Below, piece after piece: positions 37,538 to 46,932 of a stretch of 55,134 nt of DNA. The stretch lies in NCBI GenBank assembly GCA_902541515.1, contig CACBRD010000004.1:1-55134 (forward strand), in the 5' to 3' direction. How positions within the stretch are numbered: the first letter of the stretch is position 1; each line of letters starts with the position of its first letter. The translations under genes were made by a program, and so were the position numbers. This DNA is from an uncultured Pelagibacteraceae bacterium. Lineage in GTDB: Bacteria; Pseudomonadota; Alphaproteobacteria; Pelagibacterales; Pelagibacteraceae. Below the pieces are notes generated by a model. It did no database searches. It saw only the letters and a list, made by a program, of their open reading frames with translations, and had not been told where the DNA came from.

Positions 37538-38995
37538 GTGAGTCAGCAAAAAACAAAAAAAACTCTCATTAACTGGGATTTAGTAACTGTAAACCCTAAC
37601 AATAAAACTTGGGACTGGAAGGACTTATTTTGTTTTTGGGGGGTTAATATACAAAGTGTTATTGGATTTTCACTAATTGCATCTTTGTACTTAATTTATA
37701 ATTTAAATACTGCTGTAGTTCTTTTTGGAACAATTTTAGGAACTTTTTTTGTTTACATATTTTCTCATCTAATCGGTAAACCATCTCAAAAATTTGGATT
37801 ACCATTTGTTGTTTTGTTAAGATCGTCATTGGGATTCAGAGGTGCTCAATTTTTTGGATTATTGAGGAGTATTGTTGGAATTTTTATGTTTGGTATCCAA
37901 ACATATTTTTTATCAAAAGCGATTGGTTTTCTTATAAGAGTTTTAATGTATTCAGTCGATAATTCAATTTTACAAAAAGAAATTTTATTAGTTTTTTTTA
38001 TAGGACTTAATATTATTGATTGGGCTGCCATCATAATATCTATTACTTTGCAAACATACTTATTTAGTGTGGGCATGAACTTTAACAAAAGATTAATTAA
38101 GTTTTCAGCATTGTTAATTTATGCAGCAATGGTAATGTTTTTCTTTATTGTTTTTTTATCTGATGTAAAATTAACCGCTAAATCATTTATCAACGTACTT
38201 GATTTTCAAAATATATTTAATGCTAATAATGTAGGCCCCATAATAACAGTTGCTGGCACAACATTTACCTTTTTTTCTATTGTAATCTTGTCGTTTGGTG
38301 ATTTTTCTAGATACGTTAAAAATGAACAAGAACTAAGAAAAGGTAATTTAAGCTTAATTTTAAATCTTATTATTTTTTCATTTTTTGCATTATTTATTGT
38401 TACAGGTGCTGATGCATTTCAGAATTTAAATGAGCAAAATGTAGAAATGATTTTGACCAACCCAACAGATATAATTGGAAAATTAGATAATATTCTTTTG
38501 GTTTCCTTAGCTTTAGTTTTTATAATTATTGCCTCTGCATCAACAAACTTAATAGCAAACTTTATTCCTTCTCAATATACTTTAATTAATTTTGATCCCT
38601 CATCTTTTTCTTTCAAAAGTGCCAGTTATGTAATTGCTATTTTTGGGTTTATTATAGGAGTTTTTTGGTTAACTTTTTTAAGCCAAGTCGGAGTATTATC
38701 TTATATAGATACAATCGGTGCATTTTTTGGTCCTTTATTTGGATTAATGATTGCTGATTTTTATATGATTAAAAAAGGAAAATTAGAAAACAAGGATATA
38801 TATTCACTTGAAACTAGTGGCACCTATTATTATTCAGGAGGGTGGCATCTTAAAGGAGTTTACTCTTTGATATTAGGATTTATTTTTTCTGCTTCAACAA
38901 TTTGGAACACAAATTTTATGTTTTTACAATCTTACTCTTGGATTATTGGTGCTTTTGTTGCAGCTTTAGTTTATTACCTCTTAGCTAGAGAGTAA
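37538..38995 (+). CDS. NCS1-family (cytosine/allantoin-type) permease
   Basis: 12-TM pattern; DWKDLFCFWGVNIQSVIGFSLIASLY; SFGDFSRYVKNEQELRKGN; GTG start. Confidence 0.83.
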   Translation: MSQQKTKKTLINWDLVTVNPNNKTWDWKDLFCFWGVNIQSVIGFSLIASLYLIYNLNTAVVLFGTILGTFFVYIFSHLIGKPSQKFGLPFVVLLRSSLGFRGAQFFGLLRSIVGIFMFGIQTYFLSKAIGFLIRVLMYSVDNSILQKEILLVFFIGLNIIDWAAIIISITLQTYLFSVGMNFNKRLIKFSALLIYAAMVMFFFIVFLSDVKLTAKSFINVLDFQNIFNANNVGPIITVAGTTFTFFSIVILSFGDFSRYVKNEQELRKGNLSLILNLIIFSFFALFIVTGADAFQNLNEQNVEMILTNPTDIIGKLDNILLVSLALVFIIIASASTNLIANFIPSQYTLINFDPSSFSFKSASYVIAIFGFIIGVFWLTFLSQVGVLSYIDTIGAFFGPLFGLMIADFYMIKKGKLENKDIYSLETSGTYYYSGGWHLKGVYSLILGFIFSASTIWNTNFMFLQSYSWIIGAFVAALVYYLLARE

Positions 38996-38999
38996 TTTT

Positions 39000-39752
39000 A
39001 TGGATAAAATTTCTTTTGATTTTAAAGGCAGAACTGCAATTGTAACTGGCGGTGCACAAGGCTTTGGTTTAGACATTACAAAAAGATTAATAAGGTCGGG
39101 TGCGAGTGTAATTATCTGGGACAATGATCAGAAAATGGTCGAAAAAGCAATTGAAGATATTAAAAGTCCCAATCTTAGTTTTAATATTGTTGATATTTCA
39201 AATTATTCAAAAGTTGCAGAATGTGTGCAAGAAATCACTAAACAAAAAAATATTGATATATTGATTAATAATGCTGGTATTACTGGTCCAACAGCAACTT
39301 TATGGGAATATGATATTGAGATGTGGAAAAAGGTTGTTGATATAAATTTAATGGGTACTTTTAATTGTTGTCGAACAATTGTACCGAATATGATCAAAAA
39401 TAATTATGGCAGGATAGTTAATGTAGCTTCAGTTGCAGGTAAAGATGGGAATGCAAACGCGAGTGCCTATAGCGTTGGAAAAGCTGGAGCAATTGGACTA
39501 ACAAAATCATTGGGTAAAGAGCTTGCGGATAAGAATATAGCGGTAAATGCCGTTACTCCTGCAGGTGCAAAAACCAGAATTTTGGATCAAATGACCAAAG
39601 AACACGTCCAAAAAATGTTATCAAAAGTGCCAAGAGGACGATTTCTTGAGGTTGAGGAGTTTACTTCTTTAGTCTGCTGGTTATCTTCTGAGGAAAATAC
39701 ATTCTCAACCGCTGCAGTTTTTGATATCAGTGGGGGTCGTTCGACCTATTAA
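39000..39752 (+). CDS. Short-chain dehydrogenase/reductase (3-oxoacyl-ACP reductase-like)
   Basis: TGGAQGFGLDITKRLI, NNAGITG, SVAGKDGNANASAYSVGKAGAIGLTKSLGKELA. Confidence 0.9.
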   Translation: MDKISFDFKGRTAIVTGGAQGFGLDITKRLIRSGASVIIWDNDQKMVEKAIEDIKSPNLSFNIVDISNYSKVAECVQEITKQKNIDILINNAGITGPTATLWEYDIEMWKKVVDINLMGTFNCCRTIVPNMIKNNYGRIVNVASVAGKDGNANASAYSVGKAGAIGLTKSLGKELADKNIAVNAVTPAGAKTRILDQMTKEHVQKMLSKVPRGRFLEVEEFTSLVCWLSSEENTFSTAAVFDISGGRSTY

Positions 39753-39886
39753 CTTCTTGGTTTTATCTCTACCATCTTAGTTTGATTTAGTTTGGCCCTA
39801 CCAAATTTTACATCTTTTGACATCACTGGAGCAAAAATCATTATTGACCAGTAAATTAATAAAATAAAAATGGAAATTGTCTTCAT
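39749..39886 (-). CDS. Small membrane/secreted protein (45 aa)
   Basis: Likely start at internal Met: MKTISIFILLIYWSIMIFAPVMSKDVKFGRAKLNQTKMVEIKPRS*. Confidence 0.45.
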   Translation of the reverse strand: MKTISIFILLIYWSIMIFAPVMSKDVKFGRAKLNQTKMVEIKPRS

Positions 39887-39969
39887 AATTATTATATACG
39901 AATAGAAATTGATTTTTGATTGTTTAAATTTTGTCAAAATAATGTATTAACAATTTTTTTTAAAAATTT

Positions 39970-40620
39970 ATGAAAATAATTTTAAAACTTTTTATCAGTC
40001 TCTTTTTATTTACTGAGATAGGTGTAGCTAGTGAAATAAAAGTATTTGAATTTACCGAAGCTGAACTTTCACAGCTTGAGGTTAGAAAGGTAAGAGGTGC
40101 GGAGAATAAGACAAATTATTCGGTTGGATCTAATGAAAATGGCAATTTTCTAAAATCTGTTGCTGATAATGCTGCTTCTGGTTTAGGCAAAGAGGTTAAA
40201 ATTGACCTCAATAAGACACCTTTTATTAATATTACATGGAAAGTTGAAAAAGATTTATCTGGGATAAAAGAAAATACAAAAAAAGGACATGATTTTGCAG
40301 CTAGAGTATTCGCAGTAAAAAAAACTGGTGCAACACCACTTTCAAATAGAGCAATAAATTATGTTTTCTCAAGTAATAACAAAATTGGATTTAGTTCACC
40401 CAGCCCTTATACTAAAAAGTCTATAGATTATGTTTTATCTACTACTAAAAATAATCTCAATCAGTGGGTTACTGTTAAAGCAAACGTCAAAGAAGACTTT
40501 AAAAAATTCCACGATTTAGATGTTAATGAATTAGATGGGTTGGCTATAATGTCTGATACTGATAATTCTAAAATGAAAGCTATAGCTTATTTTCAAAATA
40601 TCTATTTTTCAGTAAATTAG
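39970..40620 (+). CDS. DUF3047-like secreted protein
   Basis: Signal peptide; FINITWKVEKDLSGIKENTKKGHDFAARVFAVKK...INYVFSSN; LDGLAIMSDTDNSKMKAIAYFQNIYFS. Confidence 0.7.
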   Translation: MKIILKLFISLFLFTEIGVASEIKVFEFTEAELSQLEVRKVRGAENKTNYSVGSNENGNFLKSVADNAASGLGKEVKIDLNKTPFINITWKVEKDLSGIKENTKKGHDFAARVFAVKKTGATPLSNRAINYVFSSNNKIGFSSPSPYTKKSIDYVLSTTKNNLNQWVTVKANVKEDFKKFHDLDVNELDGLAIMSDTDNSKMKAIAYFQNIYFSVN

Positions 40621-40644
40621 ATAATTATTTGATATAATTTTCTT

Positions 40645-41067
40645 ATGCATGAAAATTTTTTTCACAAATTAAAAGTCTATTATGAAGATACAGACTCTGG
40701 TGGAGTGGTTTATTATGCAAATTATTTAAAGTATTTAGAAAGAGCAAGAACAGAGGCTCTATTTTCAATAGGTTTTAGTAATAAAAAAGTTCAGGAACAA
40801 TTTGGATCATTAATAATCGTTAAGTCTTGTAACATTGAATATAAAAAATCAGCCTTTTTAGAGGATGAATTAACTATTAGATCTTTTGTTAAATCTATAA
40901 CCAAAACCTCTTTTTTTATGAACCAAATTATTACAAAAGGTGAAGAAATTATAGTTGAAGCACAAGTTCATTTAGTTTTCATTAATAAAAGTGGTAAGCC
41001 AGTTAAAATTCCTGAGGATATATACTCGAAATTCAAACCTTACTTTTGCGACACAATCAAAGCATAG
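40645..41067 (+). CDS. ybgC: Tol-Pal-associated acyl-CoA thioesterase YbgC
   Basis: LKVYYEDTDSGGVVYYANYLKYLERARTEAL. Confidence 0.93.
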   Translation: MHENFFHKLKVYYEDTDSGGVVYYANYLKYLERARTEALFSIGFSNKKVQEQFGSLIIVKSCNIEYKKSAFLEDELTIRSFVKSITKTSFFMNQIITKGEEIIVEAQVHLVFINKSGKPVKIPEDIYSKFKPYFCDTIKA

Positions 41068-41737
41068 AAAATTTTTTTGCTTTTTTAAATAAACTGTTAA
41101 TCATTAAAGGTGTTATAACTTTTGTATTAACATTTCTGGGGCTAGGATGATAACAAGCAATTAATATTTTATTATCGGGTAATAAATATTTTTTTCCGTG
41201 CTTAAATTCAAATTTTTTATTCATATTAAATTTCTTTTTGTAAATTTTTAGACAATTATCAAAAGCAACTTTACCTAACGCTACAATTACTTTAAGTTTT
41301 TTCAATTGATCTAATTCACTAATAAAATAATTAGAACATTTTATTAATTCAGTATTTTTTGGTTTATCTCCTGGAGGAACACACTTGAGTATATTAGTTA
41401 TATAAGTCGATTTTAATTTTAATCCATCATTTTTATTTTTTGAGAAATCTTGATTTGATATATTAACTTTATGGAGACTTTTAAATAAAAAATCCCCTGA
41501 TTTATCTCCAGTAAAAGCTCTGCCCGTTCTTGTTCCACCATGTGCCGCAGGAGCTAAACCTATAATCATTAATTTTGCATTGATGTCACCAAAACCAGTA
41601 ACAGGCTTTCCCCAATACTTTTCATTTATATTTTGTTTCCGTTTTTCTAATGAAATTTTTTTTATAAAATTAAATAAACGTGGGCATTTTTTACATTTAA
41701 TTATTGTGTTATTTAATTTTTTGAATTTAATGCTCAT
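41057..41737 (-). CDS. Uracil-DNA glycosylase, family 5 (UDGb-like)
   Basis: LMIIGLAPAAHGGTRTGRAFTGDKSGDFL; ACYHPSPRNVNTKVIT. Confidence 0.88.
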   Translation of the reverse strand: MSIKFKKLNNTIIKCKKCPRLFNFIKKISLEKRKQNINEKYWGKPVTGFGDINAKLMIIGLAPAAHGGTRTGRAFTGDKSGDFLFKSLHKVNISNQDFSKNKNDGLKLKSTYITNILKCVPPGDKPKNTELIKCSNYFISELDQLKKLKVIVALGKVAFDNCLKIYKKKFNMNKKFEFKHGKKYLLPDNKILIACYHPSPRNVNTKVITPLMINSLFKKAKKFSML

Positions 41738-42297
41738 TGATGAAATTACTTAAGATTATAATAATAATATTTCTCGCTTTAACAAATGAAATAAATGCAG
41801 ATACCGAAAAAGAAATTATAAACAATCTTCAAAAAGGTGGTAATTTAATTTTTATCAGACATGCTTATGCTCCAGGCAATGGGGATCCAGAAAACTTTGA
41901 TATCAATAATTGTGAGACACAAAGAAATCTCAATCAATCAGGAAGATTACAATCAAAAAAAATTGGAAATTTTTTTAAAGAGAATGAAATTCCTATAAAA
42001 TTAGTAATTTCAAGTGAATGGTGCAGATGTAAAGAAACAGCTTTAATTGCTTTTAAGAATTATGAAACAGAAAATTTTCTCAATTCTTTTTATAGTGCTA
42101 AATTTGCAAAAAATAGAAAAATGCAAATGAAAAAACTGAAAGATTATGTAAAAAGTTGGAATGGTGACAAAAATTTAGTGTTAGTCACTCATTATGTAGT
42201 AATATCAGAAGCACTTAATTATGCACCAAGTTCAGGAGAAATTGTGATTGCTGATAAAAATTTTAAAAAGTTGAATAGTATAGAAATTAATTATTAA
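41737..42297 (+). CDS. Histidine phosphatase-family protein
   Basis: NLIFIRHAYAPGNGDPENFD; LNQSGRLQSKKIG; SSEWCRCKETA; LVTHYVVISE. Confidence 0.82.
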   Translation: MMKLLKIIIIIFLALTNEINADTEKEIINNLQKGGNLIFIRHAYAPGNGDPENFDINNCETQRNLNQSGRLQSKKIGNFFKENEIPIKLVISSEWCRCKETALIAFKNYETENFLNSFYSAKFAKNRKMQMKKLKDYVKSWNGDKNLVLVTHYVVISEALNYAPSSGEIVIADKNFKKLNSIEINY

Positions 42298-42302
42298 AGA
42301 TT

Positions 42303-42428
42303 ATGTCCTCAAAGAGAGCAATGAAACAAGCACAAAAACAAGCTTATGCTAGACACAGAAGTAACATTACTCAAAGTCGATTTGGTCAAAAAAAAAGAAA
42401 CTTTGCAAAAAAAGGTAAGAAAAATTAA
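42303..42428 (+). CDS. Small highly basic protein (41 aa)
   Basis: Manual translation MSSKRAMKQAQKQAYARHRSNITQSRFGQKKRNFAKKGKKN*. Confidence 0.5.
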   Translation: MSSKRAMKQAQKQAYARHRSNITQSRFGQKKRNFAKKGKKN

Positions 42429-42847
42429 CTTTCACTATCAAATTTTTCAATTTTTTTACATGTAGAAATTTTAGAAATTCCTTCTTCATCATTTAAAACA
42501 GTTTTCATATAAACTTCTTGTTTGCCCTTTTCAAAAAGTATTTGAGTATAAAATTGTGGGTATCCATGTTTGTGAGTTAAAATTTTTCCATTTTCCTCGT
42601 AAATGTTTCTTACATATGAGTTAGATTTTTTTACACTAAGGTCTGTTAATCTGTATTTTTGATAAGTTTTTTCTTTGTACACATAATTTCTGACCATGAT
42701 CAATTCATTCAAATTAAGTATGTATTCATTTTTTAAAAACTCATCTTGTTTGTCGTCACAAGAACTCATTACTATGATCTCAGATTTTAAACTTTGGATA
42801 GGTGAAATGAGTAATAAAAAAATGATAAAATATTTAACTTTTTTCAT
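42425..42847 (-). CDS. Hypothetical secreted protein
   Basis: Signal peptide-like MKKVKYFIIFLLLISPIQSLKS; 140 aa. Confidence 0.6.
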   Translation of the reverse strand: MKKVKYFIIFLLLISPIQSLKSEIIVMSSCDDKQDEFLKNEYILNLNELIMVRNYVYKEKTYQKYRLTDLSVKKSNSYVRNIYEENGKILTHKHGYPQFYTQILFEKGKQEVYMKTVLNDEEGISKISTCKKIEKFDSES

Positions 42848-43007
42848 GTTTGTCAGCTAAAAATAAACTTATTAAAAATATAGCTGTCCAGCCAAGTCCT
42901 AAAAGACCTTTATATACATTGGTGTCTGCACTCCATATTTTAAGAAATATAGCTCCAAAGATAAGGCCTATTATGTAAATAATTGATACTATTGTAGTTC
43001 TACTCAT
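42834..43007 (-). CDS. Small two-TM membrane protein (57 aa)
   Basis: Manual translation MSRTTIVSIIYIIGLIFGAIFLKIWSADTNVYKGLLGLGWTAIFLISLFLADKHEKS*. Confidence 0.55.
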   Translation of the reverse strand: MSRTTIVSIIYIIGLIFGAIFLKIWSADTNVYKGLLGLGWTAIFLISLFLADKHEKS

Positions 43008-43305
43008 TTTTTAAACTTTTTTTAAAAAGAGAAATACCATTTTCAATTTTATATGTATAGGACTCTTCAAAACTTTCTAATTGCCATCCAGACAATCTAG
43101 CTTTAATTGTTTTAAGATTTTCTATTTTCCATTGATCTGAAGTATCCTCTTGTTTCCAAATTTTTTTTTCATCATTATTTCTGCCACAGCCATAACAATA
43201 TCCAGTTTTAGGATCAGTTTTACAAATACTTATACATGGCGAAACAATCATAATAATCATTATAGAGGAAAAATTATAAATTTTACAACAAATGTCGTTG
43301 GACAA
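43000..43305 (-). CDS. DUF1289-like Cys-rich protein (true start probably at an internal Met)
   Basis: SPCISICKTDPKTGYCYGCGRNNDEKKIWKQ matches the DUF1289 Cys pattern. Confidence 0.8.
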   Translation of the reverse strand: MSNDICCKIYNFSSIMIIMIVSPCISICKTDPKTGYCYGCGRNNDEKKIWKQEDTSDQWKIENLKTIKARLSGWQLESFEESYTYKIENGISLFKKSLKNE

Positions 43306-43326
43306 ATAGTTTCAATAATATATAAA
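43298..43326 (+). promoter_or_regulatory. Putative sigma70 promoter for tRNA-Leu
   Basis: TTGGAC (43298-43303), 17 nt, TATAAA (43321-43326). Confidence 0.55.
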
Positions 43327-43340
43327 ACCTCAAGAATTGT

Positions 43341-43425
43341 GGGGCGATGGCGGAATTGGTAGACGCGTCGGTCTTAGGAACCGATAGAGCAATCTGTGAA
43401 GGTTCGAGTCCTTTTCGCCCTACCA
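43341..43425 (+). tRNA. tRNA-Leu (anticodon TAG)
   Basis: GGGGCGA acceptor, D arm TGGCGGAATTGGTAGACGCG, anticodon loop CTTAGGA, variable arm, GGTTCGAGTCC T arm, CCA encoded. Confidence 0.93.
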
Positions 43426-43435
43426 TCAGTATATT

Positions 43436-44869
43436 ATGAAAGTAACAATAGAAAATAAAAAAGGTTTAAATAAAGACTTAAAAGTATTCATTGATAAAAA
43501 AACTATGAGTACTCATATGGACCAAAGGTATGAGGAAATCAAAGGAACTGTAAACCTCAAAGGTTTTAGACCCGGAAAAGTACCAAAAGAAATTTTAAAA
43601 AGACAATTTGGAAAAGCAGTTTTTGGTGAAGTCTTAGATAAGGTTATAAAAGACAGTTCAACTAAAGCATTACAAGAAAACAATATCAAACCAGCGGGTC
43701 AACCAAAACTAGATCTAAAAACTTATGGAGAAGATAAAGATCTTGAATACATTATTTCTGTAACAGAGCTTCCAAAGGTTGAGGTAAAACCAATAGAGAA
43801 TATTAGGTTTGATGAGTATTCAGTAAAAATAGATGATTCTGAAGCAGATAAAAGAATAAAAGAAATAGCAAAAAATCAACCAAACTTTAAAGATGCTCCA
43901 AAAGATACAATTGCAAAAGAAGGTGATTTAGTAGCTTTTGATTATAATGCTACTATTGATGAAAAGCCATTTAAAGGTGGTGAAGGTAAAAATACACAAT
44001 TAACTTTGGGTAAAGATTTATTTTTAAAAGGTTTTGATAAACAACTAATGGGTGTCAAAGTAGGTGATGAAAAAATTGTTGAAGCTACTTTACCTGAAAA
44101 CTTTCCTGAAAAAGAATTGGTAAACAAAAAAGCTAAATTTAAATGCAAAATAACTGTATTAAAAAACCCTGAACCTGTAAAAATCGATGATGAATTTGCA
44201 AAAAATTTTGGTGCTAAAGATTTGAAAGACCTTAAATCTTTAATTTCGAAACAAATAAATGATGAATATAAAAATTCTCTTGAGCGTTTCTCTAAAAATC
44301 AAATCTTAAAAGAGATAGAAAAATTTAAGATTACAGAAATTCCTGAGAATCTGATTGATGAAGAAGTAAAAATTCTTTCTCAAGGAATGTCTGAAGAAGA
44401 TGCAAAAAAAAGTAGGAAAAATTTTGAAGAAATAGCAAAAAAAAGAATTAAAGTTGGATTAGTTTTAAATGAATTTGGCGAGCAAAATCAAATCAAGGTA
44501 ACAGAGCAGGAATTACAAGCTGAAGTCCAAAAACAAATAAGAATGATGCCTGGACAAGAAAAAATGGTCATGGATTTTTATCAAAAAAATCCTTCAGCAT
44601 TATCTAGTTTAAGAGGTACAGTCTATGAGGAAAAAATTTTAAAGCTGATCAAAGAAAAAGCAAAACCAAACAAGAAAGAAGTTTCAAAAGAAGAGGCAGA
44701 AAAAATTTTGAAACAATCTCAAATGCAAGAATATAGTCATGCTAATGAGGGCAAAGAAAAGACAGAAAAAAAGGTTGAGACTAAAAAAACCTCAACGAAC
44801 AAAACTAAAACAAAAACCGCAAAAACAAAGTCTCCAATTAAAAAAACAAAAAAAGTTAGTAAAAAGTAA
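43436..44869 (+). CDS. tig: Trigger factor with Lys-rich C-terminal tail
   Basis: [33 protein letters not shown]-like [22 protein letters not shown]; directly upstream of clpP. Confidence 0.93.
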   Translation: MKVTIENKKGLNKDLKVFIDKKTMSTHMDQRYEEIKGTVNLKGFRPGKVPKEILKRQFGKAVFGEVLDKVIKDSSTKALQENNIKPAGQPKLDLKTYGEDKDLEYIISVTELPKVEVKPIENIRFDEYSVKIDDSEADKRIKEIAKNQPNFKDAPKDTIAKEGDLVAFDYNATIDEKPFKGGEGKNTQLTLGKDLFLKGFDKQLMGVKVGDEKIVEATLPENFPEKELVNKKAKFKCKITVLKNPEPVKIDDEFAKNFGAKDLKDLKSLISKQINDEYKNSLERFSKNQILKEIEKFKITEIPENLIDEEVKILSQGMSEEDAKKSRKNFEEIAKKRIKVGLVLNEFGEQNQIKVTEQELQAEVQKQIRMMPGQEKMVMDFYQKNPSALSSLRGTVYEEKILKLIKEKAKPNKKEVSKEEAEKILKQSQMQEYSHANEGKEKTEKKVETKKTSTNKTKTKTAKTKSPIKKTKKVSKK

Positions 44870-44901
44870 TCTCAAGTTGTATAAGTAAAACGAATCAACT
44901 T

Positions 44902-45513
44902 ATGACAAATAAATTATCAGAACATATGAGCACGTTAGTACCCATGGTTGTTGAGCAATCTAGTAAGGGGGAAAGAGCATATGATATTTACTCAAGGCTA
45001 TTAAAAGAAAGAATAATTTTTTTAACAGGACAAATTAACGATAATGTTGCATCTCTAGTTACTGCTCAACTTTTATTTTTGGAGGCAGAAGATCCAAAAA
45101 AAGAAATTTATTTATATATAAATAGTCCTGGAGGGTTAGTAACTGCGGGTCTTGGTATTTATGATACTATGCAATATGTAAAGCCAGATATTTCGACATT
45201 ATGCATCGGTCAAGCAGCATCAATGGGATCATTTTTACTTTCAGCTGGAAAAAAAGGGAAAAGATTTTCATTACCAAATTCTAGAATAATGGTTCATCAA
45301 CCATCTGCTGGTTTTCAAGGGCAAGCAACTGATATTGAGATTCATGCTAATGAAGTTTTATCTTTAAAAAAAAGATTAAATGAAATTTATTCTAAACACA
45401 CAGGTAAATCTGTAGACGAAATTAAATCTGCTTTAGAAAGAGATAACTTCATGACTGCTGATGCTGCTAAGTCATTTGGTTTGATAGATGAAGTGGTAGA
45501 AAAAAGATCTTAA
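44902..45513 (+). CDS. clpP: ATP-dependent Clp protease proteolytic subunit
   Basis: [57 protein letters not shown]. Confidence 0.96.
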   Translation: MTNKLSEHMSTLVPMVVEQSSKGERAYDIYSRLLKERIIFLTGQINDNVASLVTAQLLFLEAEDPKKEIYLYINSPGGLVTAGLGIYDTMQYVKPDISTLCIGQAASMGSFLLSAGKKGKRFSLPNSRIMVHQPSAGFQGQATDIEIHANEVLSLKKRLNEIYSKHTGKSVDEIKSALERDNFMTADAAKSFGLIDEVVEKRS

Positions 45514-45602
45514 TACACAAGATATTGACATCAAATTATTAGAAACTTGATTAACATAAGTCTCTTATAATAGAGTAATTAAATTGATTCGTTATAAAAA
45601 CT

Positions 45603-46871
45603 ATGAATACAAATAATAAAAATATTTTATATTGTTCTTTCTGCGGAAAGAGTCAACACGAAGTTAGAAAACTTATTGCAGGCCCAACTGTTTTTATCTG
45701 CGATGAGTGTGTTGAACTTTGTATGGATATCATTAAAGAGGAGAGCAAAGATACTTTTGTAAAACATCAAGATGGTTTACCTTCACCAAAAGAAATTTGT
45801 TCAGTTTTAGATGATTATGTAATTGGACAATCACATGCAAAAAAAGTTTTATCTGTTGCAGTTCATAATCATTACAAAAGACTAAATTACGAAAATAAGA
45901 CAAGTAAAAATGTAGAACTTGCTAAATCAAATATTCTATTAGTTGGACCAACTGGATGTGGAAAAACTTTATTAGCACAAACACTTGCTAGAATTTTGGA
46001 TGTCCCATTTACAATGGCTGATGCAACTACATTAACTGAGGCAGGTTATGTTGGTGAAGATGTTGAAAATATTATTCTAAAGTTATTACAAGCTGCAGAC
46101 TATAATGTTGAAAAGGCACAACGTGGGATTGTTTACATTGATGAAGTTGATAAAATTAGCAGAAAATCTGAGAACCCATCTATAACTAGAGATGTTTCAG
46201 GCGAAGGTGTACAACAAGCGCTTTTAAAAATTATGGAAGGAACAATAGCAAGTGTTCCACCACAAGGTGGAAGAAAACATCCTCAGCAAGAATTTTTACA
46301 AGTTGATACAACAAATATTTTGTTTATCTGTGGTGGTGCTTTTGCAGGATTAGATAAAATTATATCTCAAAGAGACAAGGGAACCTCTATTGGTTTTGGT
46401 GCTGATGTAAAAAATACACAAGATAAAAAGACCGGTGAATGGATGAAAGGTTTAGAACCTGAGGATTTATTAAGATATGGACTTATCCCAGAATTTATTG
46501 GACGATTACCAATGATTGCTACTTTAGACGACTTAGACGAAAAATCTTTAATTAAAATATTACAAGAGCCAAAAAATTCTTTAACAAAACAATATCAAGA
46601 ATTATTTAAATTAGATGGTGCAAAACTAAGTTTTAAAGAAAGTGCATTAAAAGAAATTGCCCTTAAGGCAATTAGAAAAAAAACAGGAGCAAGGGGTTTA
46701 AGATCAATTTTGGAAAATATTTTACTTAAGACGATGTATGATTTACCTAGTCAAGAAAATATTAAAGAAGTCATAGTTGATGCTGCATCTGTAAAAGGGC
46801 AATCACAACCAATAATAGTTCATTCAGAATCGGACAATAAATCAAAGCCTAGCAAGACCTCAGCGGCGTAA
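45603..46871 (+). CDS. clpX: ATP-dependent Clp protease ATP-binding subunit ClpX
   Basis: Zn finger [18 protein letters not shown]...[31 protein letters not shown]. Confidence 0.97.
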   Translation: MNTNNKNILYCSFCGKSQHEVRKLIAGPTVFICDECVELCMDIIKEESKDTFVKHQDGLPSPKEICSVLDDYVIGQSHAKKVLSVAVHNHYKRLNYENKTSKNVELAKSNILLVGPTGCGKTLLAQTLARILDVPFTMADATTLTEAGYVGEDVENIILKLLQAADYNVEKAQRGIVYIDEVDKISRKSENPSITRDVSGEGVQQALLKIMEGTIASVPPQGGRKHPQQEFLQVDTTNILFICGGAFAGLDKIISQRDKGTSIGFGADVKNTQDKKTGEWMKGLEPEDLLRYGLIPEFIGRLPMIATLDDLDEKSLIKILQEPKNSLTKQYQELFKLDGAKLSFKESALKEIALKAIRKKTGARGLRSILENILLKTMYDLPSQENIKEVIVDAASVKGQSQPIIVHSESDNKSKPSKTSAA

Positions 46872-46932
46872 TATCCTTAATAAATAAGAAAAAGGTATTG
46901 CAATATAATTTATAATATCCATATTCTTACTC

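Noticed and set aside
43150-43362. 70-aa plus-strand ORF running into tRNA-Leu
   Set aside because: Antisense to the DUF1289-like gene and overlaps the tRNA 5' end; spurious.
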